A stretch of 64,000 nucleotides of DNA. It comes from Stichopus chloronotus. Its lineage: Eukaryota; Echinodermata; Holothuroidea; Aspidochirotida; Stichopodidae. Positions 12,601 to 22,464 of the stretch are shown here, piece after piece. The stretch is from assembly GCA_021234535.1 (NCBI GenBank), contig CM037837.1:4256218-4320217 (forward strand), in the 5' to 3' direction. The position numbers and the translations under genes are program-made. The stretch's first letter is position 1. Each line of letters starts with the position of its first letter. The notes under the pieces are model-generated. The model saw only the letters and a program-made list of their open reading frames with translations. It had not been told where the DNA came from and did no database searches.

Positions 12601-15600
12601 ATTGACCCTTTTTAACTTGATCTTTTTAGGTTCAGAAAAACAGAGCAGTGAGAGAAAAAGTTTCACAGCCACTCAAAGATCCTCACACAAGTTTTCTTAC
12701 TAATGTATTTGTCAACATCCTAACCAGTCAAGTTTCCTTAACATTAACGGCAATGGTGAAACTTAAAAAATCCCCATGTGTCACACGCAAATGAACATTA
12801 AAGAGTGAGTAATGAATACTTTCATTCAATTTGTTTTTTAACGATTCATTAATCAGAGACTTTTTTTTTATATTTAGTACTTCATTCATATGCACACAGG
12901 CAGTACAAGTCAGGGTAAACATTAAAAAAAAATAAAATGCATTTTCATAGCTACTGAATGTAAAACTAGATTGATTATGCTAGCTATGAGTATTTTTATG
13001 TAGCTGCACTTCTCAAAATCGTCACAAGTTTGTTGATATTAATTCAATATGCCACTTTTACAAGAAAAGATTTGATAAGTGAATTATCCTTACCTTGGGA
13101 AGGGGAAGACATTTTACTCCTAGTTTTGCTGCCAGACTTTATTGATTCAATTGATGACTGTGTTGACTCTGAAAATGAATCCATCAAAATGCTCAAACAT
13201 TTGTTCTCACACCTTTTCAACTTCACTTAAAATTTTCAATGATTCCAAAACTTCAGGGCACATGATACAATCTGTAACTTATATGTATCTCTTGTGAAAG
13301 ATATTCTTCACAATGTTACAGAATGTTGATTTTTGCATGTGATGACAATGCATAGGTTATATTCCTTGTACTGCTTAATATTTCTAATTCTTTCGCCCGT
13401 AGTTATAAATCAGTTTGTAAGCATGTTTTCATTCTTAGTTACTACTGTATGCCACATATGTTCTCGTATACAAAAAAAAAGTTATTTTTAGCTCATTCAG
13501 ATCTTTGTTAGTTGTAATCTTTTCACCTTCAACCCTTCCACCAAGTCTTCACAGTTTTGGAGACAAGATAGCACACAGACACAGGCCTTGCCTTTTGAAA
13601 ATTACAGGAGCTCAGTTTACTGCTCTCCTGGGGAGTGTGAGGAGAGCTAATTGCTCTCCCTGTTTGGGGTCATGGTAAGTAAGCTAAGCAGTGAGCAGCA
13701 GTGAGAACTATCCCTATCTGATGTGAAACTCCTTTCAAGAAATATCACATTCTGCATGCATGCTGATTGTTAAGTTTTCATTAACTTCATAAAACTGAAA
13801 ATACTGTCATCTGAAACCTAAAACAAACACTCAAGCAAAATCAGAAAACATTTTTAACAGAGAATGCCATTTAAAGTTAAACTGAACTTTTATATTTTCT
13901 CCAATCAGAACAATTGCTTTTCAAAGTTGTAATTTTTTCAGCATTTAAAACAACAACTGGTATGGTTAGCAGTATAGAGCTTATAGCTAATCTGTGGATT
14001 TTCCTGCTAACACAGTAATGCAATCTCAATTCCAGATTGAGAAGCCTGTACAGGTTCCAAAAGGGGCACAGAAACATCGAATAACTCAATCATAAAAAGT
14101 TAAAAACATCCAAAGCTATCACATGTCAGCAACATGTAACAAGGAATAGTTAGCACTCAGCAACTGCACCTAGAGAGTAAGACTCCCTTCAAAAAAGCAC
14201 AAGGATATCATTCATACTAATAACCTTAAGGCTCATCCTCAAACTTAAATTCCTAAAAAACATTTTCAGAAAAATGATTTCCTTTTTCTATTGTCCATTG
14301 GAAGTGTCACTGACCTACACACAGTTTATATGATCATGAATACTATACTTAAATTAATTTTGCACACAATCACATTTCAGCAGTATTCTAACCACTGAAA
14401 ATGCAAGTAGTAAATTGTGCCATAGGTCAAATATTATAACAAATACATGTAGCAATGCAAAGGTTGGAAAGTGAATTCCATTGGTCAAAATTCCATCTTC
14501 ACAGGACATCCATCACAAAAGTTTTGAAAAATATGAAAAATGAAAACTTTGCACAATAATTTGTGATGTCACTCTTCTACTACTCGACTTACATTCTTTG
14601 TTTTTTTATGACACCTGACCTTGTACCAAAATGTGATAATTGTCTTAATATTGTAATATTATTGACTTGCATGCAAGTCCTTTCTTCACATGGTATGCAA
14701 TGAAATCATTTTTTCAAAGTTATATATCATTTTTGTTTGAAAAGGAAGCAAAAGCAGGTAATGTGATTTGTAGAAGAATGACATCGCAAATTATTGTACA
14801 ATCAACTATTTCAAATTGATTGAATAAATTTCAATAAACATTAACCAGAAAACCGGATGGTGGTGCAATGCATTCACTCTTCAACAGGAATAAAATCAGC
14901 AACATCTGGAACATCCTCTAGCGAATACAGGTCACCTTCAACATCTGATTCTTCACCACATGATGAGAAGACAGACCCATCATCATCTGAAGAAATGATT
15001 TCATCATTATTACTCAATTGGGGGGCAGATGATAATGATTTGGGATTACCTGAACACAAGAAAGAAGCTGCAGAAAGAGATTTCTCAGCTGCGTCCATCT
15101 TAAGCTTTCTTATTGTGCTCATGAACCTTTTCAATGTGGTCTCAATAATTTCCTTTTTTTCATGTTCAGTCCAAGAGTAGTCATTGACCTTAATGAGTGG
15201 GAGATTCTCAATTGTAGCGTGACCTGAGGAATATCGTTTACCAGAAGACAACATGGCAGTGAGGTGACTGAAACCTGATTCCACAAGGCCATTGGTTGCA
15301 CCAATGCACATTACCATTTCAACCAAGACACAAATGTTTGGGAAAGATAACTTTCGATATTGAAATATCTTGGCCCAGAAGGACGAGCATGTCATATTCT
15401 TATAATAACTATCATGAATTATTCTAAGATCCTTCTATTCTCTGTGTACATTTGATTTTTCAAAACCACTGAATTTCAGGGGCTCTTCAAATTTCTCATT
15501 TAACTTATCTATGTCAGCGAGATCTAAGTCAACACTTTTCCAATTTGCCGGGTCTACCCAATTCATTAGCTTGAACAGCTCACTATTGAATGATTCAAAT

Positions 15601-18600
15601 CTCAGCCTCAAACATTCACAGATCCCCCTCAGACTTGACTTTGCTCCTTTTACTGCACTGTCTGCTCTGCCTACATGTTTCATGTTTCCAAAAACCAGCG
15701 GGACTGTCTCCCTGTTTTCCCCGTTTCGCCTCATGTGGCCTTCCTTGATCACATCACAACGGATTTGCTTATCCCCATCTTTCTCTTCAAGATAAAATTT
15801 GACCCCACTAAACTCAATACATTGAACTGGCTGATTTGCAAGTGTCTCTGGATCATTTGCCATATCCTGAAGACTGCTGATGGTCATTTGAATTTGTCAC
15901 CAAACCTCAAATACAAAGATGTCACTACGTTGTAGTCTCAGGGAGAGGACACTAACCTTGTCTAGGATGGTTTTGAAATATTTTATTAGAGTAATTTGAT
16001 GGAGATAAGTTGCTCTGGAAATTGAACATTTTTATAACTGCCAGGGGGAGAGATTCATGTAAGTTTTATTTAACTTCTTCTCTCTCCTTTTCCTTCTCGT
16101 ATTTCTGTTTTGTATGATCGTTAATTGTTTCTCTTATTTTGACTTTTTATGTTGATTTTGTAACCTCATGTTTTGCATCGTTTATATGGAAATAAACCGA
16201 ACAAACAAAAAACAAACAAACAAATATGCACAGGTGGCCAGGAAACTGAAATCTTGCAGATGCTTGATAATATTTCTGAATTTAGCATTCAGTGTTCTAA
16301 TGGTACCATGATTGTGTTTTGCAATGATGTTTTCCAAAGCTTGCCCAAGCAAATAAATTCTGATCCCTTTGGCCAAGCTTACAAAAAAAGACCTAGAGTT
16401 TGACATAAAACTCTTGCTAGTAGTGACACAAAACGCTATAGGCTCGATATGCCATATACTAATACACGTTAGGCTAACGTTAGGGCTGTTGCAAGTAAGA
16501 ATGAAGGAAAAATGTAACGTACCAAAAAAATTCTCACACATTCCTACACATTTTATAAACATTGCTAAGGAATTGTTAGGAGACTTTTACACATGTCACA
16601 TTAATATTTGTAGCAAATAACTTCAACTGGATAATTTTGGAGACCTTTGACGATCGATGTTTCTTCCGTGTTAACCACACGTTACACATTATGTGTTCAG
16701 AAAGCAGTAGCCTAACCAGCCATCGTGAGTTCTAATTTTGGAAGAAATGTTCGAGATTTTCGATCATCATGACATGACCAGAGCCACTTACCCCCTTCAG
16801 CACCTTGAATTAGGTGTACGCAATTTGCTCGTTGCACTTTGACTAAGGTAGCAAAATTACAGAGTGGAAGGCCATCAACAGCCATCAAGTAAGCTGTTCG
16901 GAATAGTCGCCTATATCCATCTTCAGCACTCTTACGCATAGCGCTTTCAATCCTAGGCTGTTTGCGAAGAGGCTCCCCCAGCCCATCTTCTCCATCACGT
17001 CCTGTCCCATCATCGGTGCAACGGCGGGTATTAACAGTTTCATTTTCCAATCGTTCGTAGCTTAAACCTACTTCATGCGTCAGACTATCGTTGAGATGGC
17101 GACAAACAGTATGTTTTGTTACATAGTTCGTCCCTTCAGCAAACTTGCGTATCTCTGCCTTTGCCCAGCCTTTCAGATGAGAATCACTTTCAATTTTTTG
17201 TATATGCTTCTCGCAAATCTTACACTAGACAAATTCGACGATGTCACCATCAGTAGGCCATTGAAGAAAGGTTTTTAGTTTGACAGCGGGAATTTTATTG
17301 AATGAAAATAAGAACAAATTACCGGCCTCGCACGGCAACGTTCTTTGGAATGGAAAATGTACGTATGCCTAGAGCCACCATGCATATGATACCGCATGTG
17401 TACTGTTGTGCATGCATGTGCTGTGCATATATGCCTAGCCTAAAAAAAAACGGCCACACATGCATGCATCTCGTATCGTAGGCCGGCTATAAGCCTGCCA
17501 AAAGTTACTGTATAAGTACCTATACCTATGCGCAGTGTTTACATGGACCATTTAGAAGTCTATATGCGTTATCTTTCTGCTTATTAATAATGCACGTGCA
17601 CCTGTACAGTGAGCAACACCAGGCATGGAAACGGCAATACATTCGTGTGTACTGTCAGTGTATGTATGTCATCATTACTACTCTTGGCGGGAAATCGAGG
17701 AGCGCGTTCAATTGAGCTCCTCGGGTGGAATTTACGAGCGCTATGGAGCGCGAGCGCGATCGCGCCCGTCAAAAGGCAAGCACTGCAGACATATATATAC
17801 TGTATACATGCTGTGCCTCAAAGCGTTTCTTACATAAGATAACTCTTTTGACATGCAAACAAAATGCCGATCAAATACCTTCCTCCTCAGGGCAAGCCTG
17901 CTCCTCTACTAGCTGTTTCTCTAAGCAGATATACAGGTAGGTTCATTTTGATTGCATTTCATCCACACATCTACTATTTACGGTAATTGTAAAATGCCAA
18001 GAAAATTGTAGTTTCATGGCATGCCAGTGCAATATCCCTCCTGGATGTACTTCTTCCTTCATAACACAACCCACATTGTTTCCCATGGATCTGCTCTGTG
18101 GGAGAAGTCTTACCTTTCTTTGGAGTATCTTCTCTCGCCATGATGGCCTTGAATTGTAAATCTGAAAAGGGAGAGGTAAAAAAAAACATGTCTCATTACC
18201 TGTGTTTCCACAGTGAAAATCGCAAAGGCTGCAAGAGACTCAGCAGAAAACATTTTAACTTACAGTACATAACACCTTCAATATTTGGTGAATTGTACCT
18301 TAACATTCACTTTCTTTAAAATTTCTGCAGTGTAAAATTGCTGGCTTACATTTGCCCCCTTTTTTATGAGGTTCTGACAGTTCTCTAGCAAGCACCATTA
18401 AAAAACAGTAAGATACATTCAACAGAGTATACATCAATCATAACTATTTTGATTCTGAAGTTGCATGACTGAGCTATGAATATAAAATAAGGAAGAAGAG
18501 TAAGGGGCGAGGGGTGCAGGTGCCCAGTCTGAAACATGCAGGGCAAAGATATGTTTCTGCCCCCTAAGTTTCCAAGGGAAAGAAACCCTTTTTTAACCTT

Positions 18601-19556
18601 CTTTCACGGCCAGAGAGACTGGAAAGTGCCACTTCCTGCTATCTGAGAGGCATTTTTGTCAAAAGTTTTCTTTGTATGCTTCATTCCAACCAATGGTGGT
18701 ACTCTTCCAGATGGAGTCACTACTGCTGCCACACAGCTTAAATTTTCTCAATCCTTCCCTTGACTGTGAATCTTATCAGAGCACAGCTAGAATCATAGCA
18801 TTTCTCCTTCCAAATTCATCAGCAAACAGGGACTCCAAAAAGAAGGACACCATGTAGTGATAAATCTGGTACACAGCTTGAAAAAAAAGTTCCACAACTT
18901 TCTACCTTCTGTTACAACAGGTGGGTACTTGTTCCCCCTTTGCAAAAGTGAAGACAGGAAATAACCCAAACCTGCATCTGTCAGTCAAGTGTATACTCTT
19001 AGTCTTAAGTGTTTCCTTTTTCTACCATGAGTCAGTTTGTGTAGACAGAAGTGAAAGCATTCTCGACTACCATGCAGTAATATATTCAAAAACCAAAAAT
19101 TCAAAGACGACAGGCAACATTCTTTAGCATTCCTGTAACATAGATATAAATACCTTTATTTTCCTTCTTCAAACTTTCAATTTCTTCATGGAGGCTTTCT
19201 AATACTTCACGATGATGGCGTTTCAAAAATTCCAGACTCTTTTCTAAATGAATTAATTTGGCAGCAGGATCCATATCACCTGATATGGATGTGCCATCCA
19301 GTGTGTCTGTGTCATATTGCCGTCCTTGAAAGTTTGCCGGTTGGGGCAGCACCTGTATATGGTCCTTTAGGAAAGGTTTTGGATATCTTGCCTTGTCTAG
19401 TGTCTGTATGCGAGGCCAGTGAGGCAAGTTCTGCAGTGGTGGCAAGCTCATGGAAGTGACTGCTTGGGTTTCCATATTGAAACAATCTGAACTTCCAACT
19501 CTCACAAATAATTTCTAGACTGATATAGATCCAACTGAAGAGACATTACAAACAAT
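9483..19556 (-). CDS. CCDC74A: CCDC74 orthologue, complete gene (8 coding exons)
   Basis: Complete minus-strand gene for a CCDC74-family coiled-coil protein; in mammals CCDC74A/B bind spindle microtubules. Coding exons, 5' to 3': 19475-19154, 18161-18114, 13168-13094, 12533-12404, 11515-11419, 11043-10934, 10527-10480, 9621-9483. They total 969 nt (322 codons plus stop); human CCDC74A is about 378 residues. Every junction is AG/GT and every phase agrees without any indel. Exon 1 ends with the family signature LEKSLEFLKRHHREVLESLH followed by EEIESLKKENK. Exon 2 gives DLQFKAIM, exon 5 DECELIIMRLHESNERLQHD, and the last exon ends in a basic tail (RQKRVHAVKRARQQRKEVFL). The part between exons 2 and 3 corresponding to the human WVCINGVWVE-like segment was not found and may be absent or missed. 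Intron 2 contains an hAT-derived pseudogene. Confidence 0.93.
10480..10527 (-). CDS. CCDC74A: CCDC74 coding exon 7
   Basis: A 48-nt exon, acceptor tctgtcatcag, donor AATT|GTAAGT, phase 2 in and out. In the spliced frame it reads KGKLPRVALKNQSKK, resembling human FPKVSTKSLSKK. The long unspliced frame running through it is a different, noncoding frame. Confidence 0.88.
10748..10762 (+). repeat. G homopolymer
   Basis: A run of about 15 G on the plus strand in a CCDC74 intron, polymorphic-prone and potentially quadruplex-forming. Confidence 0.9.
10934..11043 (-). CDS. CCDC74A: CCDC74 coding exon 6
   Basis: A 110-nt exon, acceptor ttctgcag, donor AAGG|GTAAGT, phase 0 in and 2 out. It encodes LLRLKSDLKDVLYSHKWTPD, continuing the helix, then an alanine-rich linker. 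Confidence 0.88.
11419..11515 (-). CDS. CCDC74A: CCDC74 coding exon 5
   Basis: The acceptor is aaggtccag ending at 11516. It is preferred over the stronger-looking one near 11615 because all frames from there meet stops. The donor is GAC|GTAAGT. Phase 2 in, 0 out. It encodes PTMDECELIIMRLHESNERL, matching the C-terminal CCDC74 helix (human PTTLRQCEVLIRELWNTN). Confidence 0.87.
11734..11780. repeat. GA/TA compound microsatellite
   Basis: Two tandem copies of (ga)n(ta)n followed by ttta, in a CCDC74 intron. Confidence 0.85.
12404..12533 (-). CDS. CCDC74A: CCDC74 coding exon 4
   Basis: A 130-nt exon, acceptor gtttgtcacgcag, donor ACAG|GTGAGT, phase 1 in and 2 out. It is predicted helical: FDQLKSMFLEEKVKELTATL and further Q/E/L-rich residues. 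This extra coiled coil has no obvious counterpart in the human protein. Confidence 0.85.
13094..13168 (-). CDS. CCDC74A: CCDC74 coding exon 3
   Basis: A 75-nt exon, acceptor ttcattttcag, donor CAAG|GTAAGG, phase 1 in and out. It encodes a serine-rich stretch (STQSSIESIKSGSKTRSK) resembling the human SFQSVKSISNSGK region. Confidence 0.87.
14874..15887 (-). pseudogene. hAT-transposase-derived gene, C-terminal part, interrupted
   Basis: One minus-strand frame runs from 15887 to the stop at 14874-14876, broken by an in-frame TAG at 15437-15435. The first half (MTISSLQDMANDPETLA..., with GNMKHVGRADSAVKGAKSSL) resembles the region found in hAT-related ZNF862/KIAA1586-like proteins. The second half contains VEMVMCIGATNGLVESGFSH, corresponding to the hAT C-terminal dimerisation segment, then an acidic serine-rich tail. 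Immediately upstream, SLYLRFGDKFK is encoded in another frame, one base out of register, so a second lesion (apparent single-base loss near 15888) lies there. The catalytic core is not recognised. The piece sits in CCDC74 intron 2 on the same strand. Confidence 0.75.
16792..17050 (-). pseudogene. hAT-derived gene, N-terminal exon
   Basis: Minus-strand open frame ending at a good donor (GGGG|GTAAGT after 16792). It encodes an acidic/basic linker (RKQPRIESAMRKSAEDGYRR) then LFRTAYLMAVDGLPLCNFAT and LVKVQRANCVHLIQG, typical of the segment after the zinc finger in hAT-related proteins, where '(I/A)AY.(I/V)A..(L/G)P...F..L...Q...G' is common. The frame stays open upstream of 17050 and no convincing ATG is seen. 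It probably belongs with the pieces at 14874-15887; the central RNase-H-like domain between them is missing or unrecognisable. Confidence 0.6.
18114..18161 (-). CDS. CCDC74A: CCDC74 coding exon 2
   Basis: A 48-nt exon between ccttttcag and AAAG|GTAAGA, phase 1 in and out. It encodes DLQFKAIMAREDTPKK, which lines up with the human DLHYKLIM segment directly after the coiled coil. Confidence 0.9.
19154..19475 (-). CDS. CCDC74A: CCDC74 coding exon 1
   Basis: Starts at ATG 19475 (METQAVTSMSLPPLQNLPHW...). The reading frame is open upstream, but an acceptor-like tttgttgcag lies at 19557-19570, so the exon probably begins at 19556 with a short 5' UTR and a noncoding exon further up. It contains a proline-rich segment, then the conserved coiled coil. 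The donor follows 19154 (AAAG|GTATTT), phase 1. Confidence 0.9.
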
Positions 19557-20479
19557 CTGCAACAAATAAGAAATAACATAATAGTTTGTAGTAATTTGAA
19601 GTAATAGGCAAGGGTGATATTAGTTTATCAGAGAACCACAGTTTCAATAGACAGGTAGTGCTCCCTGGAGAGGAAATGGATTATTGGAATGATTTAATTT
19701 TCAAGCAAAATATCACTTTGCATTGAAATAGGCTAGAATAGTCGCAGTAACACTCCTATCCCAGGTGAAAGTGTTTGCACCAGGTCCCAAATTCGGACCC
19801 AGGCAACCAAAGGCCACAGTAGTTAGACTACCACAAAGCATATCTTCTGTTAGAAGCAACACTTCTTCCACCAGTGCAACATTTTGCAATGTATGTTAAT
19901 ATAACACTGCGTACATGTGATACGTGCATACATTAATGACTCTGTGGATCCACATAGCAATGTCAGAACCAAGTCTTGAAATCCTCAGTTGGGTACCTGA
20001 CCGTGTGCAAATGCTAACCTAAACACTTGTAATTAGGGGTGTGTAAAATTAGGGACACTTCAGTTTAGAACCTTATACAGCACTATACAGCAAAGAAATA
20101 GAAGAATTGCCAGTCTTACCCATAGCCAGTCTAGGCTACTTAAGAAGTAAAAATGCTACAATCAAGCGTGTGTTTGCTGCAAAGGATGCAAGCCATGACA
20201 AAGTTCTGATCTAAGACTACTTTCTACAGTACAGGAGTATTTGTGCAACACAAAATGTTGAAGACAAGACATGTTGTCACACTTAAAAGCAGTGACTCAT
20301 TGCCCTGGATAGTTCCATTTCTCCCAACCACCAACTTCTATCCTCTCACACATCCTGCCTAATATTACTACTTTTGCAAACACAATCCTTTAGTTTAAGT
20401 GCTGAATACGCTGGAGTATTGCACTGGTGAGCATCCAATGACCACCTGTATAAAAAAAAAAAAACCTGCCAAAATTTCC

Positions 20480-20845
20480 CACAGTACAAGCAGGCAAAAT
20501 GCCAAGGGTTCAAAAGTTTCTTCAGGATTAATTTTTGAATACCAGTGGTTGTGTTTCATCACCAAACTACTTTGTCAAGGTAAACATAAGCTTTAAGCAA
20601 TGTAGTAGCTCCATTTTTACCCTGAGGAGAGACACATAATATGCGCCGCAAACAGTTTCACACATATATTTCATTTCCTCAACCAGTTGTGCAGGCTACA
20701 TCTACCTATTTTTCAGCAAAGTTACCCCAGGCTGACCTTCACCCATTAACTGTAGATTCACAGCTATTGAAGTTGCCAAACACTTGCCCACTTGACTCAC
20801 TGTTAAAGTCACAATTGCCACTGAAAATTTGGCCATTTTGTTTAT
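20480..20845 (+). repeat. Dispersed repeat, copy 1 of a pair
   Basis: Shares ordered phrases with 23215-23560 in the same orientation: 'gtagctccatttttaccctg', 'agttgtgcaggctac', 'tatttttcagcaaag', 'gtagattcacag', 'actgaaaatttgg'. Family unknown; no ends defined. Confidence 0.7.
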
Positions 20846-22152
20846 AAGACTTAAAATAAAATCTTTGGCTGATAGGCAAATCCAGTGCAATTGATTATCT
20901 GTGTGAAGTTTGAGAGAGAGCGTTCTGTGGGCAGGTCCGCTAACAAGGTGAAAATTAATGTTATCACAATATCATTAAAAAGGGCTGTGAGAGTGAAGTG
21001 TAGTGTAGTGAAGTTATACGTCAAGTAATGGAAAGCACACCCCTGTTTAAGGGCTGCTTATGGATTTGCTGTCAATCAAAGAGCAGAACCAATTGAGAAT
21101 TTTCCTTGCACCTAGGGATAGCCAAAAACATTTCAAGAGAATTTCCTTACATATTGCAACAGGAATTGTGCAGCCATGCATGTAATGTTTATTTTTTGAG
21201 TCCTCTAACCAGTTGTTCTCACTTCCTGTCTGCACTTTCAAAACACGACCAAAGACCCATACATCAGGTACTTAGAAGTGTGCATTTCTGTAACGTTGTC
21301 ATTTCATGGCATGAATGCAACTTGGGGTGATAAAAGACTGCCTTTAAATAACAACATGGGCCTATGCAGCCTAAGGTCTGTGGATTCATTTAACCATTGA
21401 AAATACTAAATTTTGATGAGGCCTAGGCTACTGTCTTCAGCTGGGCCAGGCTGAGTACAACTACTAGTGGCTCTAATGTTAGTGGGTCTTACACTCTAAC
21501 TTAGCCTTTAGGTTTAAATTTTGCATAGTCTAACTTAGGCTAGCTCAATCTAAGTCTAACTTTAACCCTATTAAGTAGTAATTTACTGTAGTGTAGGCCT
21601 ACAAACAAGTAAGCTAGTAACACCTGTAAAACTAAAATCACATACCTGAGTACTTAGGCTAGGCTCAGTTAGAATTAAAACTCAACAAGGTCTTTCACTG
21701 CGCTAAGGCGCTATGTTATTCAATTGTTACATGTTACTATAATATTATGCCAAGATCAGAGAAGTTATTGTACATTTCATATAGTCCCTAGCACAGTCTA
21801 ACTCAGTCAGTGTGAGGCCTAACTTAACTAACTAGTAACTTAGGCCTAGCTAGCCGTGGTTGGTTACCTCTCAAGCCTGGCAATCTTAGTCAACTCAAGG
21901 GAGGCATAAGCTAGTGCCACTCCAGTCAAGATACATTTTGGATAATTACAATTTAATGCCTTCTGGAAAGTTGTAAGATTCAATACTCAAAAAATGTAGT
22001 ATTTCGAGTAGTTGATTATGTCACCTTTCTTCTAAGTTCTTATGCAAATCGAATCTCGGCTGTGCTGTTGAGTGTTGTTGGTAGTGGTAGGTCTATGCAG
22101 TATTAATGTTTCATGTACACCGGTATACCCAACCAACAGGGACAATATTTAC

Positions 22153-22464
22153 CTCTAAGTTGTCTAACCAAATATGTGAGTCGAGTATGCTAATATATGT
22201 TGCTATGTGACGTCATGAAGTTGCCAACCGTTACATTAAATTCAAATACTTATCATATTAATTGAATTTGAAGATAATTCCATAATTTATAAAGCGGTAC
22301 TACTGAACTGAAATTAAAAATATTTGTGTTATTTCTACTATCAATATAATCTTTGTCGAGTGATGAAGTATAAAATATAGATTGAACGAGCCGAGTTTAA
22401 ATGTCTCTGCTATGTTTTGAATTTTCCGTACGGAGGAAACTGAATTTAACTCGATAACATGAAT
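22153..22464. promoter_or_regulatory. Candidate bidirectional promoter of CCDC74 and Moonraker, with CRE palindrome
   Basis: A perfect TGACGTCA cAMP-response element lies at 22208-22215. To its left, a minus-strand donor-like AG|GTAAAT at about 22153 could end a noncoding first exon of CCDC74, whose coding exon 1 is preceded by an acceptor. To its right, ATGAAT|GTGAGT at 22459-22464 can serve as the first coding exon of Moonraker in the required phase 0. A GTTGCC half-site resembling an RFX X-box arm follows the CRE. CREs are typical of bidirectional promoters; the transcription start sites are inferred. Confidence 0.4.

Noticed and set aside
15511..15935. Plus-strand open frames over 15.5-15.9 kb
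   Set aside because: Antisense shadows of the hAT-derived frame.
16182..16562. 126-codon minus-strand open frame
   Set aside because: Hydrophobic, low-complexity translation with no hAT similarity, lying between the hAT-derived pieces; probably intron.
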